Assembly: GCA_964621605.1 (NCBI GenBank)
Contig: CAZUMJ010000019.1
Coordinates: 1-59,298 of the forward strand
Length of the DNA: 59,298 nt
Source of the DNA: CAZUMJ01 sp964621605
GTDB lineage: Bacteria > Actinomycetota > Acidimicrobiia > Acidimicrobiales > Iamiaceae
Direction of reading: 5' to 3'
Each line of letters begins with the position of its first letter. Position 1 is the first letter of the stretch. The position numbers and the translations under genes were made by a program. Positions 18,791 through 28,126 of the stretch are shown here, piece after piece. A model generated the notes under the pieces. It searched no databases, was not told the DNA's origin, and saw only the letters and a program-made list of their open reading frames with translations.

Positions 18791-19426
18791 TCAGGCGATT
18801 GGGGGAACCGGTTCCCGCCACATCAGCCAAAGGCGCGGGCCCCCGCCGGGAAGGTCGTACGTGTCGGTGACGGTGAAGCCGTGACGTTCGTAGAAGGGGA
18901 CGTTCGTCTCCTTCGAGGACTCCAGGTACGCGGGGAGGCCGTCGCGGTCGCAGCGGTCGAGGACCGGTCGCAGGAGCGCCGAGCCGACGCCCTTGCCTTG
19001 CTGGTCGGGGTCGGTTCCGAGCATCGCGAGATACCAGTGCGGCTCGGTCGGGTGGTGCTTCTCGACACCACCGAGTGCGGAGAGCGCCTTGGGAAGGCGG
19101 GTACCGAACAGCCCGAGCGATGCCGGGGTCAGGCCGGCGATCGTGGCGAGTGTGAACTTCCACCGGTTGGGCGGGGCCCACAACGCGACGCCGTGGGTGC
19201 CCTCCGTCGTCCAGGCGCTTCCCAGGTGGATGTGGTGGCGGGTCTCGGCCGAGAAGTAGCGGGCTGCCCGCGTCTCGAACAGGGCATGGCGGGGGCCGGT
19301 GAGCCACTGCCAGACCGGATCTGACAGAAAGGCTCGGGCGAGGGTGCTGCCCGCAGCTGGCAGGTCGGCGGGGATGACCGGCTGTACCGCGTGGGCGGGA
19401 GCCGTTCGGCGTGGAGCGTCCGTCAT
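18791..19426 (-). CDS. GNAT-family N-acetyltransferase
   Basis: The 211-residue product carries GNAT motif A as LGTDPDQQGKGVGSALL (about 137-153), followed by YLESSKETNVPFYERHGF, the usual acetyl-CoA-binding and C-terminal strand pattern. Length and sequence style match the actinobacterial puromycin-acetyltransferase-like group, but the substrate cannot be read from sequence. ATG 19426 is chosen because upstream codons would run into the divergent proA. It lies 25 nt upstream of murJ on the same strand, so both could share a transcript, although murJ has its own promoter-like box. Confidence 0.85.
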   Translation of the reverse strand: MTDAPRRTAPAHAVQPVIPADLPAAGSTLARAFLSDPVWQWLTGPRHALFETRAARYFSAETRHHIHLGSAWTTEGTHGVALWAPPNRWKFTLATIAGLTPASLGLFGTRLPKALSALGGVEKHHPTEPHWYLAMLGTDPDQQGKGVGSALLRPVLDRCDRDGLPAYLESSKETNVPFYERHGFTVTDTYDLPGGGPRLWLMWREPVPPIA

Positions 19427-19513
19427 CGGCTCAGCTTCCCACCTGGTGCGGGCCGCGTGCATGCGGGGGTGAGGCCACCGCGGGCAAGGGGAAGGGCTTT
19501 GACGGCCGGTCGG

Positions 19514-19519
19514 TAGCAT
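19514..19519 (+). promoter_or_regulatory. proA -10 box, leaderless type
   Basis: TAGCAT ends 7 nt before the proA ATG at 19527, with no Shine-Dalgarno in between. Confidence 0.5.
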
Positions 19520-19526
19520 CGGGTCC

Positions 19527-20859
19527 ATGTCCCTCGAGTGCCCTCCTGCTGACGCTGACGACCCCGCCCTCGTGTCGGACGCGACCGGCACGACGTCCGC
19601 TGGTGCATCCGACGCCGTGCGCGCCAGGGTTGCCGAGCTGGGGGAGCGGGCGAAGGCCGCCTCGCGCGTGTTGGCGCTTGCCGACACGGCCAGCAAGGAC
19701 CGTGCCCTGCGTGCCGCAGCCGATCTGCTCGAAGCCCGTTCGACGGTGCTCCTTGCGGCGAACGCCGTCGACGTCGAGCGTGCCGCCGACGAAGGCGTGA
19801 GCCCGACGGTGGTCGACCGGCTTCGCCTCACCGACGCCCGTATCGCGGGGATGGCGAGCGGCCTGCGCCAAGTCGCGGCACTGCCTGACCCGGTGGGCGA
19901 GGTGCTCGACGGGTGGGTGCGTCCCAACGGGCTGCGCATCAGCCGGGTGCGTGTCCCGCTCGGGGTGGTCGCCATCATCTACGAGAACCGTCCGAACGTC
20001 ACCTCCGACGCGGCGGGTCTGTGTCTCAAGTCGGGGAACGCGGCGTTTCTGCGGGGCTCCTCGGGAGCGATCTCGTCAAACCTTGCGATCGCCGAGGTGC
20101 TGTCCGAGGCCGTCGCCGGAGCCGGACTACCCGCCGACGCGGTCGTGCTCGTCGACGACACGAGCCGTGAGGCGGCGGTCGAGTTCATGCGCCTGCGCGC
20201 GGCAGTCGACGTGCTCATCCCGCGCGGTGGTCCGTCGCTCATCGCGTCGATCCTCGAGAACGCCACCGTGCCCTATGTGATCGACGGGGACGGCAACTGC
20301 CACGTCTACGTCGACGCATCCGCCGACCTCGACATGGCGGCGCGCATCGTCGTCAACGCCAAGATGCAGCGCCCATCGGTGTGCAACGCGGCAGAGACCC
20401 TCCTCGTACATCGCGACGTGGCCGACGTGTTCCTGGCGCGCATGGCGACAGAGCTTGAAGGTGTCGAGCTCGTGGCCGACCCCGTTGCGTGCACGCTCCT
20501 GCCGGGTGCCGCACCCGCTGGCGAGGCCGACTGGGCGACCGAGTTCCTCGACCTGAAGCTCGCCGTGAAGGTGGTCGGCGACCTCGACGAAGCCATCGCC
20601 CACATCACCCGATACAGCTCAGGTCACTCCGAGGCGATCGTCACCAGCGATCTCGTCGCAGCCGATCGCTTCACGCGCGAGGTCGACGCCGCAGCGGTGT
20701 TGGTCAACGCGTCGACGCGCTTCGTCGACGGGGAAGAGTTCGGCTTCGGTGCCGAGATCGGCATCAGCACGCAGAAGCTGCACGCCCGGGGCCCGATGGG
20801 GCTGGCGCAGCTCACCACCGCCAAGTTCGTGGTGCGCGGCGACGGTCAGGTCCGGGGCT
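19527..20859 (+). CDS. proA: Glutamate-5-semialdehyde dehydrogenase, 3' end in gap
   Basis: NADPH-dependent reduction of glutamyl-5-phosphate to glutamate semialdehyde, second step of proline synthesis. The readable 444 residues cover almost the whole enzyme: YENRPNVTSDAAGLCLKSGN, the catalytic Cys in PSVCNAAETLL (near 285), and the family C-terminal FGFGAEIGISTQKLHARGPM followed by LTTAKFVVRGDGQVRG. Only the last few codons and the stop fall in the run of N from 20860. The first 30 residues form a nonconserved Asp/Ala-rich extension; ATG 19527 is supported by the leaderless box. Works with ProB upstream. Confidence 0.95.
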
Positions 20860-20959
20860 NNNNNNNNNNNNNNNNNNNNNNNNNNNNNNNNNNNNNNNNN
20901 NNNNNNNNNNNNNNNNNNNNNNNNNNNNNNNNNNNNNNNNNNNNNNNNNNNNNNNNNNN
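20860..20959. other. Assembly gap (100 N)
   Basis: Exactly 100 undetermined bases, the conventional placeholder for a scaffold gap of unknown size. It removes the proA stop codon. The order of proA and the MoxR gene is therefore a scaffolding inference. Confidence 0.99.
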
Positions 20960-20969
20960 TGGAACCCGC

Positions 20970-21000
20970 TTGACCGGGGAGTCAAGTCGCCCGATAGCCT
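20970..21000 (+). promoter_or_regulatory. Promoter of the MoxR/VWA pair
   Basis: TTGACC at 20970-20975 and TAGCCT at 20995-21000 are 19 nt apart; the -10 box ends 6 nt before the ATG at 21007, so the mRNA is probably leaderless. Confidence 0.5.
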
Positions 21001-21006
21001 GCGACG

Positions 21007-21909
21007 ATGGCCTACCGATTCGAGTCGCTCGCCGCTGTCCGTGAGTCCCTTCGGGGTGTGGACTACCTCGCCGATGACGGCATCGCGGGCATCGTTCACC
21101 TGGCCGACCGCCTGGGCAAGCCGGTGCTGGTCGAAGGCCCCGCCGGTACGGGCAAGACGCAGCTCGCCAAGTCGGTCGCCGAGATCACCGGCGCGCGCCT
21201 CATCCGGCTGCAGTGCTACGAGGGGCTCGACGAGTCCAAGGCGCTCTACGAGTGGAACTACAAGAAGCAGCTCCTGCGCATCCAGGCCGAGCGCAACACC
21301 GACGGCACCTGGGAAGACCTCGAGTCCGACATCTTCTCCGACGACTTCCTGCTGACCCGGCCGCTCCTCGAAGCGATCCGGGCAGACGACCCCGTGGTGC
21401 TGCTGATCGACGAGGTCGACCGGGTCGAGGTCGAGACCGAGGCGCTGCTGCTCGAGATCCTCTCCGACTATCAGGTGTCGATCCCCGAGTTGGGCACGCT
21501 CACCGCGAAGCAGATCCCGCTCGTGTTCCTCACCTCCAACAACACGCGCGAGCTCTCCGAGGCGCTCAAGCGGCGCTGCCTGTTCCTCCACATCGACTAC
21601 CCCGACATGGAGCGCGAGAAGCAGATCGTGCTCACCAAGGTGCCGGGCATCACCGAGGCGTTGGCCGACGAGGTGGCTCGCATCGTGCGATCCATCCGCC
21701 AGCTCGAGCTCAAGAAGGCGCCGTCGGTGTCGGAGACGCTCGACTGGGCGCGCACACTCATGCTGCTCGGGGTCGAGCACGTCGACGGCGAGACGGCAGT
21801 GCAGACGTCGAACATCCTGCTCAAGTACCAGTCCGACATCGCGAAGGCCGCGAAGGAACTGGTCGACAACGCCCAGGGCATGAAGGCGTTCGCCCCCGGC
21901 CCGAAGTAG
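21007..21909 (+). CDS. MoxR-family AAA+ ATPase
   Basis: AAA+ ATPase of the MoxR class, chaperone-like proteins that work with a VWA-domain partner to mature or insert metal into another enzyme. The 300-residue product shows Walker A GPAGTGKT (45-52), Walker B VVLLIDEVDRVE (about 133-144), a sensor-1 Asn in LTSNNTREL and the Arg pair in EALKRRC. The next gene, 4 nt downstream, encodes the VWA partner. Pairs of this kind accompany CO dehydrogenase or cyclohexanone-type systems elsewhere, but no such client is visible in the window, so the substrate is unknown. Confidence 0.92.
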   Translation: MAYRFESLAAVRESLRGVDYLADDGIAGIVHLADRLGKPVLVEGPAGTGKTQLAKSVAEITGARLIRLQCYEGLDESKALYEWNYKKQLLRIQAERNTDGTWEDLESDIFSDDFLLTRPLLEAIRADDPVVLLIDEVDRVEVETEALLLEILSDYQVSIPELGTLTAKQIPLVFLTSNNTRELSEALKRRCLFLHIDYPDMEREKQIVLTKVPGITEALADEVARIVRSIRQLELKKAPSVSETLDWARTLMLLGVEHVDGETAVQTSNILLKYQSDIAKAAKELVDNAQGMKAFAPGPK

Positions 21910-21913
21910 CACC

Positions 21914-23416
21914 GTGGCAGACGACCCGACGGCAACGGCCGACCCGATGGGTACGGCCACGACGGGCGGACCCATGCTCGACCTGCTCGGTGGGTTCATC
22001 ACCGAACTGCGCGAGGCCGGGCTCCCGGTGAGCCTCACCGAGAACCTCGACGCCATGCAGGCGGTGCAGCACATCCCGCTCGACGACCGTGAGGCGTTCA
22101 AGTACGCGCTCGCCGCCACGCTTGTCAAGAACCAGGCGCACTGGCGCAGCTTCGAGACCATCTTCGAGGTGTACTTCTCGTTGCGCGGCGCGAGCTGGCA
22201 GGTCGGCGACGACGAACACGCCCACGAGCTCGACGACCTGCTCGAAGAGCTCGCAGGGCAAGGCGACCAGGGTCGAGAGGGCAACAAGGGTGCCGGTGGC
22301 GGCGGTGAACCGCTCACGCCCGAACAACTCGCCGAGTTGCTGTACCAGGCGTTGCGCAGCGGCGACGAAGCCATGCTGCGCGCCATCGCCCGTCAAGCGG
22401 TGCGTCGCTTCGCCGGGATGGAGCCCGGCCGGCCTGTCGGTGGCACCTACTACCTGTACCGCACGCTTCGGAACCTCGACCTCGACGCGGTCCTCGAACG
22501 GCTCATGCAGAACGAGCGTCGCGGCGACACGCCACCCACCGCGCTCGAGGAGCGCCTCGAGCGCGACGAGTACCAGACCCGCATCGACCGCCTGCGCAAA
22601 GAGGTCGAGGCTGAGATCCGCCGACGCCTGGTGGCCGATCGAGGCGTCGAGGCGATGGCGCGCACGCTGCGCAAGCCGTTGCCCGAAGACGTCGACTTCA
22701 TGCACGCCAGCCGTGACGAGATGGTCAACCTGCGCAAGGCGTTGCAGCCCCTCGCTCGGCGGCTGGCCGTGCGCCTCGCCCGCAAGCGACGCCACGGACG
22801 GCGCGGCCCGCTCGACTTCCGCGCCACCGTGCGCCACTCGCTCAGCTACGGCGGCGTGCCCGCAGACCCGCAGTTCCGCTACCCGCGCCCGGCGAAGCCG
22901 GAGATCTTCGTGGTGGCCGACATCTCAGGGTCTGTGGCGTCGTTCGCCCGGTTCACGCTGATGCTCGTGCACGCCATCGCGAGTCAGTTCTCGAAGGTCC
23001 GGTCGTTCGTGTTCATCGACGGCATCGACGAGGTGAGCCGCTTCTTCGACGGCGTCGAGGACGTGAGCGAGGCGGTGCACCGGGTGAACACCGAGGCCGA
23101 CGTCGTCTGGGTCGACGGTCACTCCGACTACGGCCACGCCTTCGAGGTGTTCTGGGAACGGTGGGGCCGGGAGGTCGGCCCGCGCACCACCGTGCTGCTA
23201 CTCGGGGACGCGCGCAACAACTACCACGCATCCAGCTCGTGGGTGGTGAAGGAACTGCGACACCGGGCTCGCCACGTCTACTGGCTCAACCCCGAGCCGC
23301 GCTCCTACTGGGACACGGGCGACTCGATCGTGGGGGAGTACGGCGTGCACTGCGACGGCGTCTACGAATGTCGCAACCTCCGCCAGCTCGAGCGCTTCGT
23401 CGAGAAGCTCGCGTAG
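21914..23416 (+). CDS. VWA-domain protein of the CoxE-like family
   Basis: Partner of the upstream MoxR ATPase. The 500-residue protein has a helical N-terminal half with an acidic/Gly-rich linker (about 96-135), an Arg-rich central segment (RLARKRRHGRRGPLDFRATVR), and a C-terminal VWA domain with the MIDAS motif DISGS near residue 335 and the later GHSDYG and LLLGDARNNY loops. It starts with GTG, 4 nt after the ATPase stop, and is probably coupled to it. CoxE itself acts in maturation of the Mo/Cu CO dehydrogenase; here the client is not known. Confidence 0.88.
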   Translation: MADDPTATADPMGTATTGGPMLDLLGGFITELREAGLPVSLTENLDAMQAVQHIPLDDREAFKYALAATLVKNQAHWRSFETIFEVYFSLRGASWQVGDDEHAHELDDLLEELAGQGDQGREGNKGAGGGGEPLTPEQLAELLYQALRSGDEAMLRAIARQAVRRFAGMEPGRPVGGTYYLYRTLRNLDLDAVLERLMQNERRGDTPPTALEERLERDEYQTRIDRLRKEVEAEIRRRLVADRGVEAMARTLRKPLPEDVDFMHASRDEMVNLRKALQPLARRLAVRLARKRRHGRRGPLDFRATVRHSLSYGGVPADPQFRYPRPAKPEIFVVADISGSVASFARFTLMLVHAIASQFSKVRSFVFIDGIDEVSRFFDGVEDVSEAVHRVNTEADVVWVDGHSDYGHAFEVFWERWGREVGPRTTVLLLGDARNNYHASSSWVVKELRHRARHVYWLNPEPRSYWDTGDSIVGEYGVHCDGVYECRNLRQLERFVEKLA

Positions 23417-23504
23417 CGTCGCCGAGCTCGCGCCAGGCGACCGGCCAGCGCGCCTTCCCTGATGCGGTGGCGCTCCGGCGGCTCGTTGCGGTGGCACCTG
23501 AGGG

Positions 23505-25367
23505 CTACGGGTGTGGCGTGTGCGGCTCGCCTGAGAGCGGGGACCCTGCACGACCCCGCTGCGCGGCCGCGCCGCCCGCTGGGGCGGCGAGGGCTCCGGT
23601 GCGCACCGCACGTGCCGCGCTCAGCGTGCCGGCGGTGTTCACCAACGACACGTGCGAGAACGCCTGGGGGAAGTTGCCGAGCATGCGCTTGGCGCGTGGG
23701 TCGTACTCCTCCGCGAGGAGGCCCACGTCGTTGCGGAGGTCGAGCAGGCGTTCGTAGAGATCTGTCGCTTCCTGCAGACGGCCATGGAGCGCGTAGTTGT
23801 CCGCGAGCCAGAACGAGCACATGAGAAACGCGCCCTCGTCGCCCGCGACGCCGTCGGTGCCCGCAGACGTGTCGTAGCGGTGCACGAAACCGCCGTCGCA
23901 CAGCTCGGCTTCGATCGCCGCGACGGTGGCACGCACCCGAGGGTCGTGCGCGGGGAGGAAGCCGACGAGCGGGACGAGCAACAGGCTGGCATCCAGGCTG
24001 GTGGACCCGTACGACTGCACGAACGCCCCACGGTGATCGACACCATGGGCGAGGACGTCCGCGTGGATCTCGGCGCGCAGTCGCTTCCAGTCGTCGACGG
24101 GACCGTCGGCGCCAAGTTGTTCGACGGTGCGCACCGCTCGATCGACGGCAACCCACGCCATCACCTTCGAGTGGGTGAAGTCGCGCCGCCCGCCGCGCAC
24201 CTCCCAGATGCCGTCGTCGGCGTCACGCCAATGATCCGCGACGAACGTGAGCAGGTTCTGTTGGAGGCGCCACGCCTGCGGATCTTCGGGCAGGCCGAGC
24301 AGGCGAGCCTGGTGGAGGGCGTCGAACAGCTCGCCGTACACGTCGAGCTGGAACTGCCCGTGTGCGGCGTTGCCGATGCGTACCGGGCTCGAGCCCTCGT
24401 AGCCGGGTAGCCAGTCGAGCTCGAGCTCGGTGAGGCGCCGCTCACCGCCGGGCCCGTACATGATCTGCAGCTGGTCAGGTCGACCTGCAACTGCCCGCAG
24501 GAGCCAGTCGCGCCAGGCGCTCGCCTCGGAGGTGAAGCCCGCGTTCAGCAACGCCATGAGGCTGAACGTGGCGTCGCGGAGCCAGCAGTAGCGGTAGTCC
24601 CAGTTGCGGCTTCCGCCGATCTCCTCAGGAAGGGATGCGGTTGCGGCCGCCACCAGACCGCCGGTCGGGGCATGGGTGAGCCCTTTGAGGACGACGAGCG
24701 ACGAGCGCACGATGTCGGCGTAGTCGCCCTGGTAAGAGCATGCCGCTACCCACGACTGCCACCACTCCTCGGTGGTGGCGACCGCGGTCACCGCGTCGAT
24801 GGGCAGCGGCGGGGTTTCGTCCGAAGGGAACCAGGTCAGGTTGAACGGCACCCGGTCTCCGGCTCGGACCGTGAACGTGCCGACCGTCGCGTAGCCCTCG
24901 CCGTGGACGTCGATCGGCGTCGTGAAGCGCAGCGCCTCGGGGCCGGCGACGGCCACGAGACCGCCCGCGACGCGGTGCACCCACGGCACGATGGACCCGT
25001 AGTCGAAGCGGACCGTGAGGTGGTGGCGCATCGGCACCGTGCCGCTTCGGCCCTCCACCACGCGGATCAGGTCGAGCCGTCCGTCGCGTGGGGGGAGGCA
25101 GTCGATGACCGCCACGCTTCCGTCGTCGGTGTGGAAGACCGTCTCGAGCACGAGGCTGTCGCCGCGGTAGCGACGCTCCACCCTGCGGACCGGCGCGACC
25201 GGGGCGAGCTGCCAGCGTCCGTTGTCGGGTGTGCCCAGGAGTGCCGCGAAGCACGCGGGGGAGTCGAAGCGCGGAAAGCACAGCCAGTCGATCGACCCGT
25301 CGGTTCCTACGAGGGCCGCGGTTTGGGTGTCGCTCAGCAGCGCGTAGTCCTCGATGCGGCAGGCCAT
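23505..25367 (-). CDS. Glycoside hydrolase family 15 (glucoamylase/trehalase type)
   Basis: The 620-residue product has the two-part build of bacterial GH15 enzymes: an N-terminal beta-sandwich (IEDYALLSDTQTAALVGTDG, about 1-220) and an (alpha/alpha)6 barrel with RNWDYRYCWLRDATF, the LPGYEGSSPVRIGNAA segment with the candidate general acid, and the later LLAEEYDP with the second catalytic Glu. There is no signal peptide, so it acts in the cytoplasm. Mycobacterial relatives are trehalases, so trehalose is a reasonable but unproven substrate over maltodextrins. The last 30 residues are Ala/Gly/Arg-rich and nonconserved. Convergent with the VWA gene. Confidence 0.9.
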   Translation of the reverse strand: MACRIEDYALLSDTQTAALVGTDGSIDWLCFPRFDSPACFAALLGTPDNGRWQLAPVAPVRRVERRYRGDSLVLETVFHTDDGSVAVIDCLPPRDGRLDLIRVVEGRSGTVPMRHHLTVRFDYGSIVPWVHRVAGGLVAVAGPEALRFTTPIDVHGEGYATVGTFTVRAGDRVPFNLTWFPSDETPPLPIDAVTAVATTEEWWQSWVAACSYQGDYADIVRSSLVVLKGLTHAPTGGLVAAATASLPEEIGGSRNWDYRYCWLRDATFSLMALLNAGFTSEASAWRDWLLRAVAGRPDQLQIMYGPGGERRLTELELDWLPGYEGSSPVRIGNAAHGQFQLDVYGELFDALHQARLLGLPEDPQAWRLQQNLLTFVADHWRDADDGIWEVRGGRRDFTHSKVMAWVAVDRAVRTVEQLGADGPVDDWKRLRAEIHADVLAHGVDHRGAFVQSYGSTSLDASLLLVPLVGFLPAHDPRVRATVAAIEAELCDGGFVHRYDTSAGTDGVAGDEGAFLMCSFWLADNYALHGRLQEATDLYERLLDLRNDVGLLAEEYDPRAKRMLGNFPQAFSHVSLVNTAGTLSAARAVRTGALAAPAGGAAAQRGRAGSPLSGEPHTPHP

Positions 25368-25531
25368 GGCTCCGGTCTAGTTGCCGGGGAGCGTGCGCGG
25401 GCCGCGCGCCGTCGCAGGCAGCGGACGGTGTGCGCAGTGGTGGTGAGTGCGGGAACAGTGCAGGCTCCGTGGTGCGTGCGGTGTGGGTAGCCTGACCGCC
25501 CGCACGGTCCTCTCTGCGAACGGAAGTCACC

Positions 25532-26410
25532 ATGTCGACTACCCCACCGGTTGGTTCTCACGGTTCGGCCGCGGGCGTCCTTGCCGGACGCAGCGCGCTC
25601 GTCACCGGCGGCGGGAGCGGTATCGGCCTTGCCTGTGCGCATGCGCTGCTTCGTGACGGTGCTGCGGTGACGATCGCCGGTCGCTCCGCCGACCGCCTCG
25701 AAGCTGGCGCTGCAACGTTGCGGGCCGCCGCTCCCGACCCGGGTCTCGTGGCGACCGTCGTGTGCGACGTCGTCGACGAGGAGCAGGTCCGCGCGGCGGT
25801 CGCGGCCGCCGAGGCACACGGCGGCGGCCTACACGTCGCGGTGGCCTCGGCTGGGACCGGGGCAGTGGCACCCGTGGTGACACAGCCGTTGGCAGAGTTT
25901 CGCCAGGTGCTCGACACGAACCTCGTCGGTACGTTCCTGACGGTGAAGCACGCGGCACGGGCGATGGTGCGTGCCGGAGGCGGTTCGATCGTTGCGATCT
26001 CGTCGCTGGCCGGGCGCACGGTGCACGCCTGGATGTCGGCCTACGGCGCCTCGAAGGCAGGCATCGACCTGCTGGTGCGCAACGCGGCCGACGAGCTCGG
26101 GGCGTCGGGCGTTCGAGTCAACTCGGTACAGCCGAGCCTTGTCGAGACCGAGCTCGTTGCGATCCCGATGGGTGACCAGGCGCTGCTCGACTCGTACCTC
26201 ACGAACATGCCGGTCGCCCACGTCGGCCAGGCTGACGAGATCGCAGACGTGGTGCGCTTCCTGGCTGGGCCCGAGTCGCGGTGGGTCACCGGGGTGTGCC
26301 TCCCCGTCGACGGCGGGCACCACCTTCGCCGTGGCCCTGACTACGGCGGCATCACGCGCTTCCTGTACGGCGACGAGTCCACGGAGCCGGGGTACCTCGG
26401 GGCCGACTGA
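25532..26410 (+). CDS. Short-chain dehydrogenase/reductase
   Basis: Classical SDR of 292 residues with TGGGSGIG for cofactor binding (about 25-32), the catalytic Ser in AISSLAGR and YGASK with the catalytic Tyr and Lys (about 171-175). The C-terminal LPVDGGHHLRRGPDYGG and the tail ending in a Tyr/Glu-rich stretch resemble actinobacterial SDRs in lipid or xenobiotic catabolism; the substrate cannot be told. A TAGCCT box near 25488 would give a leader of about 35 nt; GGAAG lies upstream of the ATG. Confidence 0.9.
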   Translation: MSTTPPVGSHGSAAGVLAGRSALVTGGGSGIGLACAHALLRDGAAVTIAGRSADRLEAGAATLRAAAPDPGLVATVVCDVVDEEQVRAAVAAAEAHGGGLHVAVASAGTGAVAPVVTQPLAEFRQVLDTNLVGTFLTVKHAARAMVRAGGGSIVAISSLAGRTVHAWMSAYGASKAGIDLLVRNAADELGASGVRVNSVQPSLVETELVAIPMGDQALLDSYLTNMPVAHVGQADEIADVVRFLAGPESRWVTGVCLPVDGGHHLRRGPDYGGITRFLYGDESTEPGYLGAD

Positions 26411-26418
26411 CGAGACGA

Positions 26419-26502
26419 GCGCACACCCGTCGCGTCACGGGACAAGCGCACACCGGTCGCGTCACGAGAGAAGCGCACACCCATCGCGTCACGCGACGTG
26501 CG
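26419..26502. repeat. 27-bp tandem repeat, about 3.1 copies
   Basis: Units begin at 26419, 26446 and 26473, each opening with GCGCACACC and containing CGTCGCGTCACG or a one- to two-base variant; a broken fourth copy starts at 26500. The array fills the space between the convergent SDR and serine hydrolase genes. The unit length is a multiple of three but no convincing gene covers it. Confidence 0.9.
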
Positions 26503-26542
26503 TGCCGGAAGCGAGGCGCTGACGCGTCTGCCCCGCGCGTGG

Positions 26543-28012
26543 TCAGCCCGTGTAGGTGGGCGCTGCGGGGAGCGGCTGGGCCACCGGGGCGACCGCCGGT
26601 GGCGTGGTGGGGGCCACCGTGGCCGGTGGGGTGGCGGGCGGCGCGGGCGTCGTGACGCACGGGGCCATGGCCTGTCCGTCGAGGTCGCGGCCCGGCACGC
26701 CAGCCTCAGCCGTCGGGAAGGTGTTCGCCGTCGGTCCGCCCGTGACGGCCGCGTCGACGGCCGCCAGGAACGCCTGGTGGCTCCACCCTTCCGGAGGCCG
26801 TGTGCCCTGGCCGGGCACGATGTTGCTCGGCGGGTAGTGGCTGAACAGGTTGGGGGAGGCGATCGGGTCGCACTCGCTCTTCACGTAGTCGCCGTTGCGG
26901 GCGATGACCATGTCGAGCGACGGGATGATGTAGATGAACTGCCCGTCGAACCCGTTGGCCATGTAGACGGTGCCCATCCCCGGCGCGGAGGTGATCCACC
27001 ACTGATAGCCGTACTGCCCGTTCGAGAGTGCGGTGGGGGTGAGCGAGTCGGTGACCCAGCTTGCGGGCACCACCTGCTGGCCGTTCCAGTTGCCGCCGTT
27101 CAGGTAGAGCAGCCCGAAGCGCGCGAAGTTGCGGGTGGTGGTGTCGAGGCAGCAGTACGTGAGGGTGTGGTTGTCGGCATCGCGCCACCACTCGACCTGC
27201 TTCGCGCCGATGGGGTCGAACAGCACCTGGCGGGCATAGGCGTCGGCTGGCATGCCCGTGGCTTGTTGGATCACCTGTGACAGCAGCATCGCGTCGCCGC
27301 TCGAGTAGGCCCAGCGGGTCCCTGGCGCGACCTCGTACGGGCGGTTCTTCGCGTAGTCGAGCTCGTCGGGTTGGAGCAGCATCTGGATGATGTCCGACGT
27401 CGCGGCGGTCGACGGGGTGTAGTCCTCGTCCCATTTCAGGCCGGATTCCATGTGCAGCACTTGGCGCAGGGTCATGGTCGCCTTGGGCGTGCCGATCCAC
27501 TCCGGGAAGTAGGTCGTCATCGGGACGTCGACGCTCGGGATCTTGCCTTGCGCGATGGCGATGCCGATCAGCGCGCTGGTGAAGCTCTTGCCCACCGACC
27601 AACTGGCCGACCACGAGCGGGGGCCTTCACCCGGCGCGTACCACTCGGCCACGAGGCGACCGCCTCTGATGACGACGACGCCTTGGGTGTGGAAGGCGGG
27701 GTCGAACGCGTACGCCCGTGCCGCGTCGAGGAGCGTGCCGTCGAGACCTTCTTCTGACGGTGGCGCAACCTGCCAGCCGTTGTCGACCGTGTCGGAGCGA
27801 AGCGTGACCGGGCGCTGCGCTTGTGAGGCCGCCCCGGCGGTGGGGGCGAGGATGCCCACGCCCAGCAACCCGCACGCGACCGTGGAGATCAGTGCCCTGC
27901 GCGTACGGCCGCTGTGTGCAGTCGTGTGTGGTCGGGCGGGCGTCTGGGGGCCTCGGCTGAGCGGGATGCCCGTGGAAGGATCGGTGCCCTTGCCCCGACG
28001 GAATGCAGTCAT
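26543..28012 (-). CDS. Secreted serine hydrolase, beta-lactamase/NylB-like
   Basis: Penicillin-binding-protein-like serine hydrolase of 489 residues. A signal peptide is visible (about 40-66: ALISTVACGLLGVGILAPTA then an Ala-rich cleavage region). The SxxK motif is SVGK in SWSVGKSFTSAL, the second motif is YSSGD, and ANGFDGQ takes the third position, the pattern of class C-like esterases and 6-aminohexanoate-dimer hydrolases instead of true beta-lactamases. A C-terminal Pro/Thr/Ala-rich tail of 40 residues ends the protein, suggesting wall association. Substrate unknown. ATG 28012 is chosen since it gives a conventional signal peptide n-region. Confidence 0.87.
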   Translation of the reverse strand: MTAFRRGKGTDPSTGIPLSRGPQTPARPHTTAHSGRTRRALISTVACGLLGVGILAPTAGAASQAQRPVTLRSDTVDNGWQVAPPSEEGLDGTLLDAARAYAFDPAFHTQGVVVIRGGRLVAEWYAPGEGPRSWSASWSVGKSFTSALIGIAIAQGKIPSVDVPMTTYFPEWIGTPKATMTLRQVLHMESGLKWDEDYTPSTAATSDIIQMLLQPDELDYAKNRPYEVAPGTRWAYSSGDAMLLSQVIQQATGMPADAYARQVLFDPIGAKQVEWWRDADNHTLTYCCLDTTTRNFARFGLLYLNGGNWNGQQVVPASWVTDSLTPTALSNGQYGYQWWITSAPGMGTVYMANGFDGQFIYIIPSLDMVIARNGDYVKSECDPIASPNLFSHYPPSNIVPGQGTRPPEGWSHQAFLAAVDAAVTGGPTANTFPTAEAGVPGRDLDGQAMAPCVTTPAPPATPPATVAPTTPPAVAPVAQPLPAAPTYTG

Positions 28013-28126
28013 GGTGTGACAGGTCCCCCGTGATCGACGCGGCTCGCGCACGCTGCGCGGTGCGGCTGGAACCCGCACCCTACCAGTGATGAACGACAGT
28101 GTTCTTCAGTAGGTGGGTGGAGCCCG

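Noticed and set aside
26543..28012. Calling the serine hydrolase a beta-lactamase resistance gene
   Set aside because: The SVGK/YSSGD pattern and long Pro/Thr-rich tail fit esterase or 6-aminohexanoate-dimer-hydrolase-like proteins; nothing shows beta-lactam hydrolysis.
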